A stretch of DNA of 64,000 nucleotides. It comes from Geomonas paludis (GTDB lineage: Bacteria; Desulfobacterota; Desulfuromonadia; Geobacterales; Geobacteraceae). Below are positions 27,677 to 36,590 of this stretch, one piece after another. The notes beneath the pieces were generated by a model. That model ran no database searches and was not told the origin of the DNA. It was given only the letters and a program-made list of their open reading frames with translations. A program made the position numbers and the translations under genes. Within the stretch, counting starts at the first letter, position 1. Each line of letters opens with the position of its first letter. Where the stretch lies: assembly GCF_014193585.1 (NCBI RefSeq), contig NZ_BLXY01000002.1, forward strand, positions 434,001-498,000. Direction: 5' to 3'.

Positions 27677-30360
27677 TAGCCGTCCACGGCGGCAAGAAGT
27701 TCGGTACGGATCTCCTCGAGCTTGCCAGGCTCGGAGATCTTCTGCCCGAAGATGTTCTTCACGTAGAACACGTCGGCGACCTGGTCCACCTTGGTGGAGA
27801 TCTTGGACACGCCGATGTAGAGCCCGAGCCTGGTGAGCGTGCTGGTGATCGAGTACAGAAGCCCCACCTTGTCGTGGGCGTAGATGTCGATGACCGTGTA
27901 GTCGGAGGAGACCTCGTTGTCGATCTCCACCCGCGCCGGCACGGTCGGCTTCGCCTTCTCGGTGAGGATGCTGGGACGGTTGCGCTTGGCCACCAGCTGC
28001 CCCACCCGGACCTTTCCTTCCAGCACCTGCCTCAGGTCGGTCTCGAAGCGGGTCCAGCGGCTTTCCTCGGTGATCACGAAGCCCTGGGGCGAGTTCACCT
28101 GCAGGATGTCCAGCACCTTCTCGTTGGTGTTGGTGTGGATCTGCGCCCCCAGGATGTTCATGCCGTTGGCGGCCATGACGCCGGTGATCATGGAGAAGAG
28201 CCCCGGAATGTCGTAGGTGCAGATGGTGCAGTTGGTGTAGCCGCGGTCCACCTCGTGGGACAACTGCAGCACCAGAAGTTTCTTGGGCATCTCCAGCAGC
28301 GTGCGCACGTGCCCGGAGAGGACCTCAGGTGTATAGGAGAGCAGGTGCCTGGTGGTGAGCGCCTGCAACTCGTCCTTGATGAGCTGCCCCGGGTAGTCGT
28401 CCGCCAACAGGTCGAAGACGGTCCGCTTGACCCGGCGCACCCGGTCCCCGGACGCCTCCAGCTTGAAGTCGCCACGCTCCAGCACGGTGAAGGCCTTCTC
28501 GTAGAGCTCCTGCAGCAAAAGCGCCTTCCACTCGGTCCACACCTCCGGCCCGACCGCCTTGATGTCGGCGTAGGTCAAAAGGTAGAGCATCTTCAGGTTC
28601 TCGCTCTTCTCCATCTGGCGCGCGAACTGGATGATCATGCGCTCGTCGTGCAGGTCGCGGCGCTGGGCGATGTGGGCCAGAAGGAGATGCTGGCGCACCA
28701 GGAACTGCAGCCGTTCCGAATCCTCCTTGATGAGCCCCATGCGGCGGGCGATGGTCTTGGTCAGCTCGGCGCCCACCTCCGCGTGTCCGCCCCCGCCCCC
28801 CTTGCCGATATCGTGGAACAGGACGGCCAGAAGCAGCAGCCAGCGCTTGTCGATCTCCATGGCGAGCTGGGTCAAAAGCGGCAGGGTGTCCTTGTGCTCG
28901 CCGCGCCACAGCTTGGCGATCTCCTCGACCGCGAACAGGGTGTGGGTGTCGACCGTGTAGATGTGGTAGACGTCGTGCTGCACCTTGCAGTAGATGCGCT
29001 CGAACTCCGGGATGAAGCGGATCAGAAAACCCAGGTGGTGCATCTGCTGCAGGGTGTCGTAGACCTTCTTCTCGGACTGCAGGATGTTGATGAAGGAGGC
29101 GTTGGCCTCCTTGGAGCGGCGGAACTTGTCGTTCACCAGGTCCAGGCTGTTGCGGATCAGGGTCTTGGTGGCGAGGCTGAGCGCCACCCCCTGCTTCTGG
29201 GCGTGCTCGAAGATCTTGATGAGCCGCACCGGGTCCTTGGCGATGACGCTCTCGTCCGGGACCACCAGCTCCCCCTTCATGACGTAGAAGCCGTCTCCCA
29301 CCGGGCGGCGGGTGAAGTAGCCCAGGATCTTGCGGGTGGAGTCCTCGCGCTGGCTGCACTTGGTGATGAGCAGGGAACTGAAGTGCTCGACGCGGTTGGC
29401 GTGCAGGTAGAAGTCCTGCATGAACTGCTCGACGGCGAGGGTCTTCCCCTTGTCTTCGTAGCCGAAGAAGCGCGCGATGGAGGTCTGGGCCTCGAAGGTA
29501 AGCTGATCGTTCTTCCTGCCGGCCAGGTAGTGCAGTTCGTTGCGGATACGCCAGAGATAGGAGAGCGAGCTGTAGTACATGCCGAGCTCCTCTTCCGAGA
29601 GGACCCCCTTCATGACCAGCTCGCGCGGCTCATCCACTTTGTACTTGATCTTGGCGACCCACATCGCGGTGTGCAGATCCCGCAGGCACCCCTCCCCTTC
29701 CTTGATGTTGGGTTCCAGGATGTAGACGCTGGAGCCGTACTTCTCGCGCCGTTTCCTGAGCTCCTCGAGCTTCTCGTTGATGAAGGAGTCGCTTCTCTTG
29801 GCGAGCACCTGGGTCACCATCATCTTCTTCAGTTCGCCGAAGAGGTGGTCGCTGCCGGTCAAAAGGCGCGCGTCCAGAAGCGCCGTCTTCACGGTGACGT
29901 CGTTGCCCGCCATGTCCAGGCAGTCGGCTATGGTGCGCACCGAGTAGCCGACGTCCAGGCGCAGGTCCCACAGGAAATAGAGCAGACGGTTGGCCGCCTC
30001 CTCCACCACCTTGGAGTCCTTGCCGCTGTAGAGAAAAAGGAGGTCCAGGTCGGAATACGGGTTCAGTTCGCGCCGGCCGTAGCCCCCCACCGCAATGAGG
30101 GCGAGCTGACCGGTCTTGTGCATCTGCAGGTCGTCCGAGAGCGCGGTGAACAGACGGGTGACCAGGGCGTCGGTCATGGCGGTGATGGATTGCACCACCG
30201 AGATGCCGTCCTCTCCTTCCCGGTGCGAGCGCTTGGACTCCTCGCGGAAGTGCTCCAAAAACTCGCGCGCAGCGGCGAGGTAGGCGCCGCGCTTCTCCTC
30301 GAAGCTCTTGCCGTCCCCCTTCATCGCCTCGGAGAGGTATGCGTTTATGTTGAGGCGCAT
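27676..30360 (-). CDS. glnD: [Protein-PII] uridylyltransferase / uridylyl-removing enzyme
   Basis: An 894-residue sensor of glutamine that modifies PII proteins and so controls nitrogen assimilation. Domains in order: nucleotidyltransferase (GGYGRREL, then SDLDLLF, about residues 95-115), PII-uridylyltransferase region, an HD hydrolase domain (AVLFHDIGKGGGG, about 520) and two C-terminal ACT domains (about 700-780 and 815-890). The start was placed at ATG 30360, which overlaps the TGA of the small upstream gene (GTGATG); GTG 30363 is an alternative. Operon: nadB, chorismate mutase, small domain, glnD, xerD. Confidence 0.96.
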   Translation of the reverse strand: MRLNINAYLSEAMKGDGKSFEEKRGAYLAAAREFLEHFREESKRSHREGEDGISVVQSITAMTDALVTRLFTALSDDLQMHKTGQLALIAVGGYGRRELNPYSDLDLLFLYSGKDSKVVEEAANRLLYFLWDLRLDVGYSVRTIADCLDMAGNDVTVKTALLDARLLTGSDHLFGELKKMMVTQVLAKRSDSFINEKLEELRKRREKYGSSVYILEPNIKEGEGCLRDLHTAMWVAKIKYKVDEPRELVMKGVLSEEELGMYYSSLSYLWRIRNELHYLAGRKNDQLTFEAQTSIARFFGYEDKGKTLAVEQFMQDFYLHANRVEHFSSLLITKCSQREDSTRKILGYFTRRPVGDGFYVMKGELVVPDESVIAKDPVRLIKIFEHAQKQGVALSLATKTLIRNSLDLVNDKFRRSKEANASFINILQSEKKVYDTLQQMHHLGFLIRFIPEFERIYCKVQHDVYHIYTVDTHTLFAVEEIAKLWRGEHKDTLPLLTQLAMEIDKRWLLLLAVLFHDIGKGGGGGHAEVGAELTKTIARRMGLIKEDSERLQFLVRQHLLLAHIAQRRDLHDERMIIQFARQMEKSENLKMLYLLTYADIKAVGPEVWTEWKALLLQELYEKAFTVLERGDFKLEASGDRVRRVKRTVFDLLADDYPGQLIKDELQALTTRHLLSYTPEVLSGHVRTLLEMPKKLLVLQLSHEVDRGYTNCTICTYDIPGLFSMITGVMAANGMNILGAQIHTNTNEKVLDILQVNSPQGFVITEESRWTRFETDLRQVLEGKVRVGQLVAKRNRPSILTEKAKPTVPARVEIDNEVSSDYTVIDIYAHDKVGLLYSITSTLTRLGLYIGVSKISTKVDQVADVFYVKNIFGQKISEPGKLEEIRTELLAAVDG

Positions 30361-30569
30361 CACTCTTCCTTGGCGATACGCACTACCTGCAGGACGCCCG
30401 GGAAGGCCTTGATGTCAGCCTCGGGGAGGCTTTCGGTGTCGCCGATGACGCCGATGATGACCCGGTTCGCGCCGGTGGACTGGTGGATGTCGAAGCCACG
30501 CTCGATGAGGAACGACTTGATCTCTTCCTGGGCCTTTTCGTCGGCCGTCTTACGCATAACGATCAGCAC
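30360..30569 (-). CDS. Stand-alone DAHP-synthase N-terminal (ferredoxin-like) domain protein
   Basis: A 69-residue protein beginning LIVMRKTADEKAQEEI and ending AFPGVLQVVRIAKE. This is the small ferredoxin-like domain that precedes the catalytic barrel in one class of DAHP synthases, here without the barrel. GTG 30569 was chosen because GGGAGG lies 7 bases upstream; TTG 30575 is too close to it. The gene is between chorismate mutase and glnD. A regulatory role in aromatic synthesis is suggested by the family and by the neighbour, but not shown. Confidence 0.82.
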   Translation of the reverse strand: MLIVMRKTADEKAQEEIKSFLIERGFDIHQSTGANRVIIGVIGDTESLPEADIKAFPGVLQVVRIAKEE

Positions 30570-30583
30570 CTGCAAACCTCCCT

Positions 30584-30859
30584 TTAGTGTTCGCCGCGGG
30601 TCATGATGCGCTCCAGGCGGCGCGATTCGTCGATCACCCTCTCGAAGAGGCGCACGATGGCCTGGTCGTCCAGGGGCCCCTCGTTCTCTGCCGTCATCCT
30701 GGCGAAGATGCGCTTCTCCCGGGCCGGGTCGTACACCGGCAGGTCGAGCCCCTTCTTGATCTCCCCGATTTTCAGGGCAAGGGAGGCGCGCTCGTTGAAG
30801 ATGCGCAAAAGTTCGCTGTCCAGCCGGTCGATTTCGTCCCTGATGTCGTCAATGCCCAT
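30584..30859 (-). CDS. Chorismate mutase, AroQ type
   Basis: A 91-residue all-helical AroQ mutase: chorismate to prephenate on the way to Phe and Tyr. Typical parts are IRDEIDRLDSELLRIFNERA, with the active-site Arg and Glu positions, and the YDPAREKRIF segment. It stands alone rather than fused to prephenate dehydratase. It lies 10 bp after nadB and 14 bp before the DAHPS-like domain gene, so all are probably cotranscribed. GAGGA precedes the ATG. Confidence 0.93.
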   Translation of the reverse strand: MGIDDIRDEIDRLDSELLRIFNERASLALKIGEIKKGLDLPVYDPAREKRIFARMTAENEGPLDDQAIVRLFERVIDESRRLERIMTRGEH

Positions 30860-30869
30860 GGCGGCGTCC

Positions 30870-32465
30870 TCAGAACTTCTTCTTGATGTGGGTGTCGCGT
30901 TTCCAGTTCACGTCGTCGACGCCCGGGTAATCGATGTTGTAGTTGAGCCCGCGCGACTCCTTGCGCATCTGCGCGCAGGCGACGATCAGTTGGGCCACGG
31001 TGGCGATGTTTCTGAGCTCGATCAGGTCCGAGGTGACGATGAAGTTCCAGTAGTACTCCTCGATCTCGTCCTGGATCAGCTCGATGCGGCGCATGGCGCG
31101 CGCGAGACGCTTGTCGCTTCTCACGATGCCGACGTAGTTCCACATGAAGCGGCGGATCTCGTCCCAGTTCTGGGACACCACCACCATCTCGTCCGAGTTG
31201 GTCGCGGTGCCCGCGTCCCACTCGGGGATCTGCGGGAAGGAGAACGTCTCGTCTTTCAGCACCTGCACCGCGTGCTCGTAGGCGCGACCGGCATAGACCG
31301 CCGCTTCGAGGAGCGAGTTGCTGGCGAGCCGGTTGCCGCCATGCAGGCCGGTAAAGGCGACCTCACCGATGGCGTAAAGGTGCTTGATGTCGGTCTCGGC
31401 ATTGAAGTCCACCTGTACCCCGCCGCAGAGGTAATGCGCCGCGGGGACTACCGGTAGCATCTCGGTGGTCATGTCGATACCGTATTCCAGGCAGGTCTGG
31501 TAGATGTTGGGAAAGCGCGAGGTGATGTACTCGGCGCCGCGGTGCCTGATGTCCAGGTAGACGCAGTCGTCGCCGTAGGTCTTCATTTCGTTGTCGATGG
31601 CGCGGGCCACGATGTCGCGCGGGGCCAGGTCCTTCAGGTGGTGGTACTTTTCCATGAAGGCGGTGCCGTCGCGGCGCTTGAGGATGGCGCCTTCGCCGCG
31701 GACCGCTTCGGAGATCAGGAAGGAACGGGCGTTGGGATGGTAGAGCGTGGTCGGATGGAACTGCATGAATTCCATATTGGCGATGGTGGCGCCGGCGCGG
31801 TAGGCCATGGCGACACCGTCGCCGGTAGCGACGTCCGGGTTGCAGGTGTAAAGGTACACCTTGCCGGCGCCGCCCGAGGCAAGCAGGGTGATGCGGGCCG
31901 CGAAGGTCTTCACCTCGCCGGACTCCTTGTCCAGCACGTGGGCGCCCAGGCAGCGGTTGTGCTCCAGCTTCTGCTTCAGCACCTTCGATTCGGTGACCAG
32001 ATCGATGGCGATGTGGTTCTCGTAGATGGTGATGTTGTCGTGCTTCTTGGCTGCCTCGACCAGGGCGCGCTCGATCTCGCGGCCGGTGATGTCCTCGGCG
32101 TGCAGGATGCGCCGCGCGCTGTGGCCACCCTCGCGGGTCAGGTCATAGGCATCGCCGCTCTTGGTGAACTGCACCCCCCAGTCGATCAGGTTGCGGATCA
32201 CCTGCGGCCCTTCCTCGACCACCATGCGCACCACGTCCTCGTGGCAGATGCCGGCGCCGGCGACCAGGGTGTCCTGCACGTGCGCGTCGAAGGTGTCCTC
32301 TTCCGACGAGACCGTCGCGATACCACCCTGCGCGTAATTTGTGGCCGACTCCGAAATATCCCTTTTGGTGACCACCGCGACCTTGCCGTGGGCCGCAGCC
32401 TGCAGCGCGAAGGAAAGCCCCGCGATACCGCTGCCGATCACCAGAAAATCAGTTTTCTCCTTCAT
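30870..32465 (-). CDS. nadB: L-aspartate oxidase
   Basis: A 531-residue flavoprotein, first step of NAD synthesis (aspartate to iminoaspartate). FAD fold VIGSGIAGLSFALQAA at the N-terminus, YAQGGIATV, and the substrate region HSARRILHAED are present; the C-terminal helical domain of the succinate dehydrogenase/fumarate reductase flavoprotein family is complete. The start is ATG 32465 behind a G-rich site; the TTG just before it is less likely. It is the first gene of the minus-strand run to xerD. Confidence 0.96.
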   Translation of the reverse strand: MKEKTDFLVIGSGIAGLSFALQAAAHGKVAVVTKRDISESATNYAQGGIATVSSEEDTFDAHVQDTLVAGAGICHEDVVRMVVEEGPQVIRNLIDWGVQFTKSGDAYDLTREGGHSARRILHAEDITGREIERALVEAAKKHDNITIYENHIAIDLVTESKVLKQKLEHNRCLGAHVLDKESGEVKTFAARITLLASGGAGKVYLYTCNPDVATGDGVAMAYRAGATIANMEFMQFHPTTLYHPNARSFLISEAVRGEGAILKRRDGTAFMEKYHHLKDLAPRDIVARAIDNEMKTYGDDCVYLDIRHRGAEYITSRFPNIYQTCLEYGIDMTTEMLPVVPAAHYLCGGVQVDFNAETDIKHLYAIGEVAFTGLHGGNRLASNSLLEAAVYAGRAYEHAVQVLKDETFSFPQIPEWDAGTATNSDEMVVVSQNWDEIRRFMWNYVGIVRSDKRLARAMRRIELIQDEIEEYYWNFIVTSDLIELRNIATVAQLIVACAQMRKESRGLNYNIDYPGVDDVNWKRDTHIKKKF

Positions 32466-32610
32466 CAAACTACCCCCCGATAAGCTGGATTAGGCGTTTC
32501 TTGAGACCGAAAGTATGAGACGAAGCCGTGCAGCAGTCGCGAGTACTTCAGGAAAGGCTCAGGGGGTCATGGCGGCAACGTTGGGCCTGTGCCCTCAAAG
32601 GAGATTTCTT

Positions 32611-32650
32611 GGTGTGCGTCGCGGGTACCTTGCGTTCTTCGCGTAACCGG
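32611..32650. repeat. Half-copy of the GTTCTTCGCGTAAC repeat
   Basis: GCGTCGCGGGTACCTTGCG and TTCTTCGCGTAACCGG match the right arm of the repeat at 26658-26785. The rest of the 280-bp gap before the next promoter holds nothing recognisable. Confidence 0.6.
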
Positions 32651-32737
32651 CTCGGGAAAACCCGCAAATTATTGATCCCAGCGAGATTTTTGTCAAGACT
32701 TTTGACGGGTTAGAGGCCGCCAAGGTCACATTAGACC

Positions 32738-32766
32738 TTGAATTATCATGCTTATTGGTCTATATA
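32738..32766 (+). promoter_or_regulatory. Promoter of the lytic transglycosylase gene
   Basis: TTGAAT (32738-32743) and TATATA (32761-32766), 17 bp apart, 41 bp before the chosen start. Confidence 0.6.
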
Positions 32767-32807
32767 TTTCGATGGCAGAATTCCCTGTCCCACTAAAAAG
32801 GAAGCTC

Positions 32808-33422
32808 ATGCGCTTAACGTCACACCGACTTTCCCTGGCAGCCATCCTGACCGTGGCCGCGCTGTCGTGGTGCATTCCCGCACCGGCGCGCGCCGATATA
32901 TATAAGTACGAAGATCCCGACGGAACCGTTCACTTCACCGACGCCCCCACCGACAAGCGTTTCAAGATCTTCATGCGCGACATAAAGAAGGACAAGCGGC
33001 TCAGAACCGCCTTCAAGCTTTCCGGCTATGCCCGCAACCCCGCCGAGTTCGAGCCCATCATCAGCTCCTGCTCGCGCGAGTTCGGCGTGGACAGTTCGCT
33101 GGTGAAGGCGGTGATCCATGCCGAGAGCGGCTACAACCCCAGCGCCGTGTCGCCCAAAGGCGCCCAGGGGCTGATGCAGCTCATGCCCAAGACCGCCCAG
33201 GGGCTCAAGGTCGCCGACTCCTTCAACCCGTCCGACAACATCCGCGGCGGCGTGCGTTACCTGAGGTTCCTTCTGGACACCTTCAAGGGGAACGAGTCGC
33301 TGGCCGTCGCCGCCTACAACTGCGGGCTCAATGCCGTTGCCAAGTACGGCGGCATTCCACCCTATCCCGAAACCCAAACCTACGTGTCCAAGGTACTCAG
33401 TTACCGGAACAGCTATAGATAG
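32808..33422 (+). CDS. Lytic transglycosylase with DUF4124-like N-terminus
   Basis: A 204-residue secreted murein lytic transglycosylase. A signal peptide (SLAAILTVAALSWCIPAPARA) precedes a short DUF4124-type stretch (YKYEDPDGTVHFTDAP) and a Slt domain with the catalytic Glu in IHAESGYNPSAVSPKGAQG and the LMQLMP and AYNCG motifs. It cleaves peptidoglycan glycan strands with 1,6-anhydro product. The start at 32808 follows AAGGAAG; 20 codons upstream in frame are not needed. pgsA follows 14 bp later and may be cotranscribed. Confidence 0.92.
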   Translation: MRLTSHRLSLAAILTVAALSWCIPAPARADIYKYEDPDGTVHFTDAPTDKRFKIFMRDIKKDKRLRTAFKLSGYARNPAEFEPIISSCSREFGVDSSLVKAVIHAESGYNPSAVSPKGAQGLMQLMPKTAQGLKVADSFNPSDNIRGGVRYLRFLLDTFKGNESLAVAAYNCGLNAVAKYGGIPPYPETQTYVSKVLSYRNSYR

Positions 33423-33436
33423 CGCAAAGGCCAAGC

Positions 33437-34027
33437 ATGCCCTCCACCCAAGCCCAGATCATGAATCTCCCGAACATCCTGACCATGCTGCGCATAGCGG
33501 CCATCCCGCTTCTGTGCGTCCTTTTGCTGTCGCCCGAGCGCGAGCCCGGCTTCTGGGCCGCGGCGCTGTTCGCCGCCGCCTCGGTCACCGACTGGCTGGA
33601 CGGGTATCTTGCCAGGAAGATGGGCATCGTGACCGTGTTCGGCAAGTTCCTGGACCCGATCGCCGACAAACTGATCGTCATGGCCGCGCTGATCATGATC
33701 CTCCCCTTCGACCGCGTTCCCGCCTGGATGGTGCTGGTGATCCTCGGGCGCGAGATGATCATCACCGGTCTGCGCGGCATCGCCTCCACCGAGGGGATCG
33801 TCATCGCCGCCAGCAACTTGGGCAAGTTCAAGACCATCTTCCAGTTGGTCGCCATCATCGGACTGCTGCTGCACTACGACTACCACTGGTTCTTCGGCAT
33901 CGACCATCCGCTTCTGGTAGTCAACATGCACAACGTCGGCATGTTCTACTTGTGGATCGCCACAATCATAACCATCTGGAGCGGCGTCGATTACCTGAGC
34001 AAATTTGTCAGAGTGATAGCCAAATAA
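33437..34027 (+). CDS. pgsA: CDP-diacylglycerol-glycerol-3-phosphate 3-phosphatidyltransferase
   Basis: A 196-residue membrane enzyme making phosphatidylglycerol phosphate. The CDP-alcohol transferase signature is complete: DWLDGYLARKMG, then the G-x3-D-x3-D in FGKFLDPIADK. About five membrane helices are visible. ATG 33437 has AAAGG 8 bases upstream; ATG 33461 (MNLPNIL) is a possible alternative start. It is the last core gene before tRNA-Cys and the island. Confidence 0.95.
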   Translation: MPSTQAQIMNLPNILTMLRIAAIPLLCVLLLSPEREPGFWAAALFAAASVTDWLDGYLARKMGIVTVFGKFLDPIADKLIVMAALIMILPFDRVPAWMVLVILGREMIITGLRGIASTEGIVIAASNLGKFKTIFQLVAIIGLLLHYDYHWFFGIDHPLLVVNMHNVGMFYLWIATIITIWSGVDYLSKFVRVIAK

Positions 34028-34037
34028 AAATTTCGTA

Positions 34038-34067
34038 TTGACACAGGCGAGGGAATCAGGTTATAAA
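34038..34067 (+). promoter_or_regulatory. tRNA-Cys promoter
   Basis: TTGACA (34038-34043) and TATAAA (34062-34067), 18 bp apart, 20 bp before the tRNA. Confidence 0.75.
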
Positions 34068-34087
34068 CGGGCTCCTTCGATGTACAA

Positions 34088-34162
34088 GGCGGCATGGCCA
34101 AGTGGTAAGGCAAAGGACTGCAAATCCTTCATTCATCGGTTCAAATCCGATTGCCGCCTCCA
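34088..34162 (+). tRNA. tRNA-Cys (GCA)
   Basis: The acceptor stem GGCGGCA pairs with TGCCGCC, the discriminator is T and CCA is encoded. The anticodon stem AAGGA/TCCTT holds loop CTGCAAA, giving anticodon GCA. The T arm reads ATCGGTTCAAATCCGAT. A terminator follows. The 3' end is a typical integration site, and the mobile island begins just after it. Confidence 0.97.
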
Positions 34163-34167
34163 ATAAT

Positions 34168-34206
34168 AAAAAGGGCTTACAGTGACATACTGTAAGCCCT
34201 TTTTTC
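34168..34206 (+). terminator. Terminator after tRNA-Cys
   Basis: AAAAAGGGCTTACAGT pairs with ACTGTAAGCCCTTTTTT around GACAT. Confidence 0.9.
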
Positions 34207-34262
34207 TATCGCTGTAATAATCGCTGTAATAAATTCTCTTTCCCATCGCTGCAAAAAAATTC

Positions 34263-34514
34263 TTACCCTTTCCTGTGAGGCAGGACGGAACCCGGCTCAC
34301 CTCCCTGCAATGATGTGATGTCGCTAGTGACCGAAACCCGCTCACGCTCCCGTACCCACTCCTCCACCTCCGCTAGGTGCCAACCGACCGAACCGGATCC
34401 AAGCCTCACCCTCGCCGGGAAGCGTCCCGCTTTTTCCAGGCGCCACTGGGTCGTGTGGCTGAGCCCGATCAGTTCCAACACCTGCTTTCGCCTGATCAGT
34501 TTGTCGTGCTCCAT
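34263..34514 (-). CDS. AlpA-type helix-turn-helix regulator
   Basis: An 83-residue protein: MEHDKLIRRKQVLELIGLSH then TTQWRLEKAGRFPARVRLG and a conserved Trp-rich end (VGWHLAEVEEWVRERE). This is the AlpA/prophage-regulator family, MerR-like winged helix. Such genes usually lie next to integrases and control excision genes of islands. GAGGAGG precedes the ATG, so the longer frame from 34670 is not used. It is the first gene inside the island; its integrase partner is not in the window. Confidence 0.88.
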   Translation of the reverse strand: MEHDKLIRRKQVLELIGLSHTTQWRLEKAGRFPARVRLGSGSVGWHLAEVEEWVRERERVSVTSDITSLQGGEPGSVLPHRKG

Positions 34515-34991
34515 GTGGGACCTCCTCTGATGCAAGCCGGACCCTTTATAACCAGCTGTTGAATGAAGCGGCCGGGAGGCAAAGGCAGCTGCGGACCGGG
34601 GCGGAATGGCCCCGCTTACCCTGCTCAGGAAAAGTTCTCTTATTTTGCCCACCCCACATCCATCCGTCATTTTCGGTCAGCAAGTGATGCTCTTGTATTG
34701 TTCAGAGCAGGCGGCATACTTTTATCGTGGGAGGTTTCTCCATCTCCCGGCGAAGGCTCCGAATCCTCGTGCATCATGTGAGGGACTCGGGGCCTTTCGT
34801 TTTAGAGCTTTAGCAAAGGGCCGAGGTGTTGTCTCCGCCATCGGACTTAGGTTTATAATTATTTTATTTACATTAGTAAACCCAACATGATACACAACAA
34901 CCTCCTTGGTTTGTGTAGTAGAAGCCCCCTATCGAAGTTGATGGGGGGCTTCGCATTCCGACTCTCTGCCCCAGACAGACCAGCCACAACC
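34515..34991. other. Gene-poor stretch at the island left end
   Basis: No convincing gene. A hairpin at 34919-34954 (GAAGCCCCC paired with GGGGGGCTTC) stands before the next gene and has no T-run. Short frames here show neither ribosome sites nor family likeness. Confidence 0.4.
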
Positions 34992-35330
34992 ATGACTAAA
35001 AGGAAGGCCATGCCAGGTACCAGATACGAGGTTGTTCAAAGATGCTCAGACTTGCTCCGACTCTCCACCATCCCTCAACGCGACAAGCTAAGACTAGAAT
35101 TCCAGCTTATTCAAGTGAAGAGACTTATTCTGAAAGACCACGATCAGAGGAGTTGCCGACACAAGCAGTGCACCGTCGCTGCATTTGAAAACCTGGAGGC
35201 AATGTTTGCAGGCATCACAGAAAAGAAGTCGTCTGGACATACGCTGGACCGTGTCACACAGGAACTCGAAGAGATGCTGGTGGTGCTGTGGGCGCTGGAT
35301 AAAGCATACGCCTGTTACTCCGGCCTGTGA
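34992..35330 (+). CDS. Hypothetical protein
   Basis: Up to 112 residues, no family recognised. The body is helical and basic (LRLSTIPQRDKLRLEFQLIQ, then TLDRVTQELEEMLVVLWALD). It has two Cys in a CRHKQC pattern. The start is unsure: ATG 34992 has no site; ATG 35010 has AGGAAGG only two bases away. Location just inside the island suggests a DNA-handling accessory role, which is a guess only. Confidence 0.5.
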   Translation: MTKRKAMPGTRYEVVQRCSDLLRLSTIPQRDKLRLEFQLIQVKRLILKDHDQRSCRHKQCTVAAFENLEAMFAGITEKKSSGHTLDRVTQELEEMLVVLWALDKAYACYSGL

Positions 35331-35418
35331 TCGCCCTCCCCAAAGATGATCCTTGCTCCCCTGCCCCTGACCGAACTACCGTAAAAGAAGGGGGGTAGTG
35401 TTCAACATCACCCTAGGT

Positions 35419-35629
35419 TTATCCACTCAACTGTTTTCGGCTGCAGGTCATGTTTTTCTTTTTAGCACTTATATGGCGAAGCAGTACCCATATTCCCATT
35501 GACACGGTATTTCAACCAGTTACAATCGTGCGCATTATACGGGCAATTTGCTAAAGTCATGAGAAAGACGGATAAAGTAGAAGCGATATCCACAGGCACA
35601 GAGTAGTTATCAACAGGCACAGTGGATAA
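35419..35629. other. Cluster of DnaA-box-like motifs beside an AT-rich run
   Basis: Four 8-of-9 matches to TTATNCACA: TTATCCACT at 35419-35427, ATATCCACA at 35586-35594, TTATCAACA at 35607-35615, and TTATCCACT on the minus strand at 35621-35629. An AT-rich run (TTGTTTTAATTATTTC) follows directly. The 434-bp gap (35331-35764) has no gene. A replication origin of the element is one reading. Confidence 0.4.
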
Positions 35630-35764
35630 ATTGTTTTAATTATTTCAGCACATTCACGTCTTAAACTAGATCCTCAGTGCCTTGTAACAATAACTACAGC
35701 CATCTGTTGTTTTTCCGCTTATGCTTCCTGACTCTGATGCAGCCACCCCCCCCAGCAGCAACCA

Positions 35765-36565
35765 CTACGGAAAATCTAAATCTAGTTGGATGGTAAAAGT
35801 GTCCTCTCCTGAAAGCTCTCTTTTCCTGAACTTGTCGTATCCGAAAAGCAGAGAGACGTTCCGGTTGAACCTCCAGGCGGCACCAAAGCTCAAGGCGCCG
35901 TTCACGTTCTCTCCCCCCATGTAGTCCGCCGCTATCCATAATTTTTCGCTAAGCTCGCTGACGGTCCTGTCCCAGGAGAGCAGGAGCCCCTTGTTGTCCG
36001 GCGCCAGGGCCTTCTTGCTGCCGTGATAGTAGCCACCGGAAAAGCGCCCCAGGGAGAAGCCGGGTCCTGGGATGGTCTTCGCTGTCAGGCCGTACACGAT
36101 GTTCTGCCCAGACCGGACGAAGGAGAGGTTGCCGTCGGTAGCCTTTCTTGCTTTTCCGGTGTTGTAGATTCCGCCTGCCAGGGCCGGGGAAAATGGAAAG
36201 AGCGCCTCTTCACGTATGCCCAGCTTTGCATTACCGCTCCAGGGGTACCGGTCGTTGGGGTTGCCGGCGCTGGTGAGGTAGTCGCCTCCTATTTCAAGCT
36301 GCAGTTTCTCGAAGGGGAGCAGTCCGACGGTGAGGCCGACCTCGAGTATATTGGGGTCCCGATCCCCGGCATCGTTGTGGCTCTTGCGGAAGTAGTTGTC
36401 CACGCCGATGTGCCCCACCAGGAACGGCTGCACGTCGGGGGAGGGAATCCAGATCTGTGTGGACGGGGTAGCGTGAGCCGGGAGGGCCAACCAGAGAGAT
36501 ATTAGGCAACCGGCGATGAGCGCACGAACTCCGGTCTGTAAAGTTGTACTTTCGCTCCATTTCAT
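35765..36565 (-). CDS. Outer-membrane-type beta-barrel protein
   Basis: A 266-residue protein with a signal peptide (VRALIAGCLISLWLALPAHA) and alternating beta strands ending in an aromatic-type C-terminus (TFTIQLDLDFP). LEIGGDYLT, FGAAWRFNRNVSLLFGYDKF and similar strands fit a porin-like barrel. It is the last gene of the conjugation block and shares its strand, so a surface role for the transfer apparatus or entry exclusion is possible. GGAGG precedes ATG 36565. The exact family was not recognised. Confidence 0.7.
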   Translation of the reverse strand: MKWSESTTLQTGVRALIAGCLISLWLALPAHATPSTQIWIPSPDVQPFLVGHIGVDNYFRKSHNDAGDRDPNILEVGLTVGLLPFEKLQLEIGGDYLTSAGNPNDRYPWSGNAKLGIREEALFPFSPALAGGIYNTGKARKATDGNLSFVRSGQNIVYGLTAKTIPGPGFSLGRFSGGYYHGSKKALAPDNKGLLLSWDRTVSELSEKLWIAADYMGGENVNGALSFGAAWRFNRNVSLLFGYDKFRKRELSGEDTFTIQLDLDFP

Positions 36566-36590
36566 GTGCACCTCCCGCATCGGTTTCTGT

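Noticed and set aside
34606-34890. 94-codon plus-strand frame near the island start
   Set aside because: No ribosome site, no family likeness, and composition like noncoding DNA.
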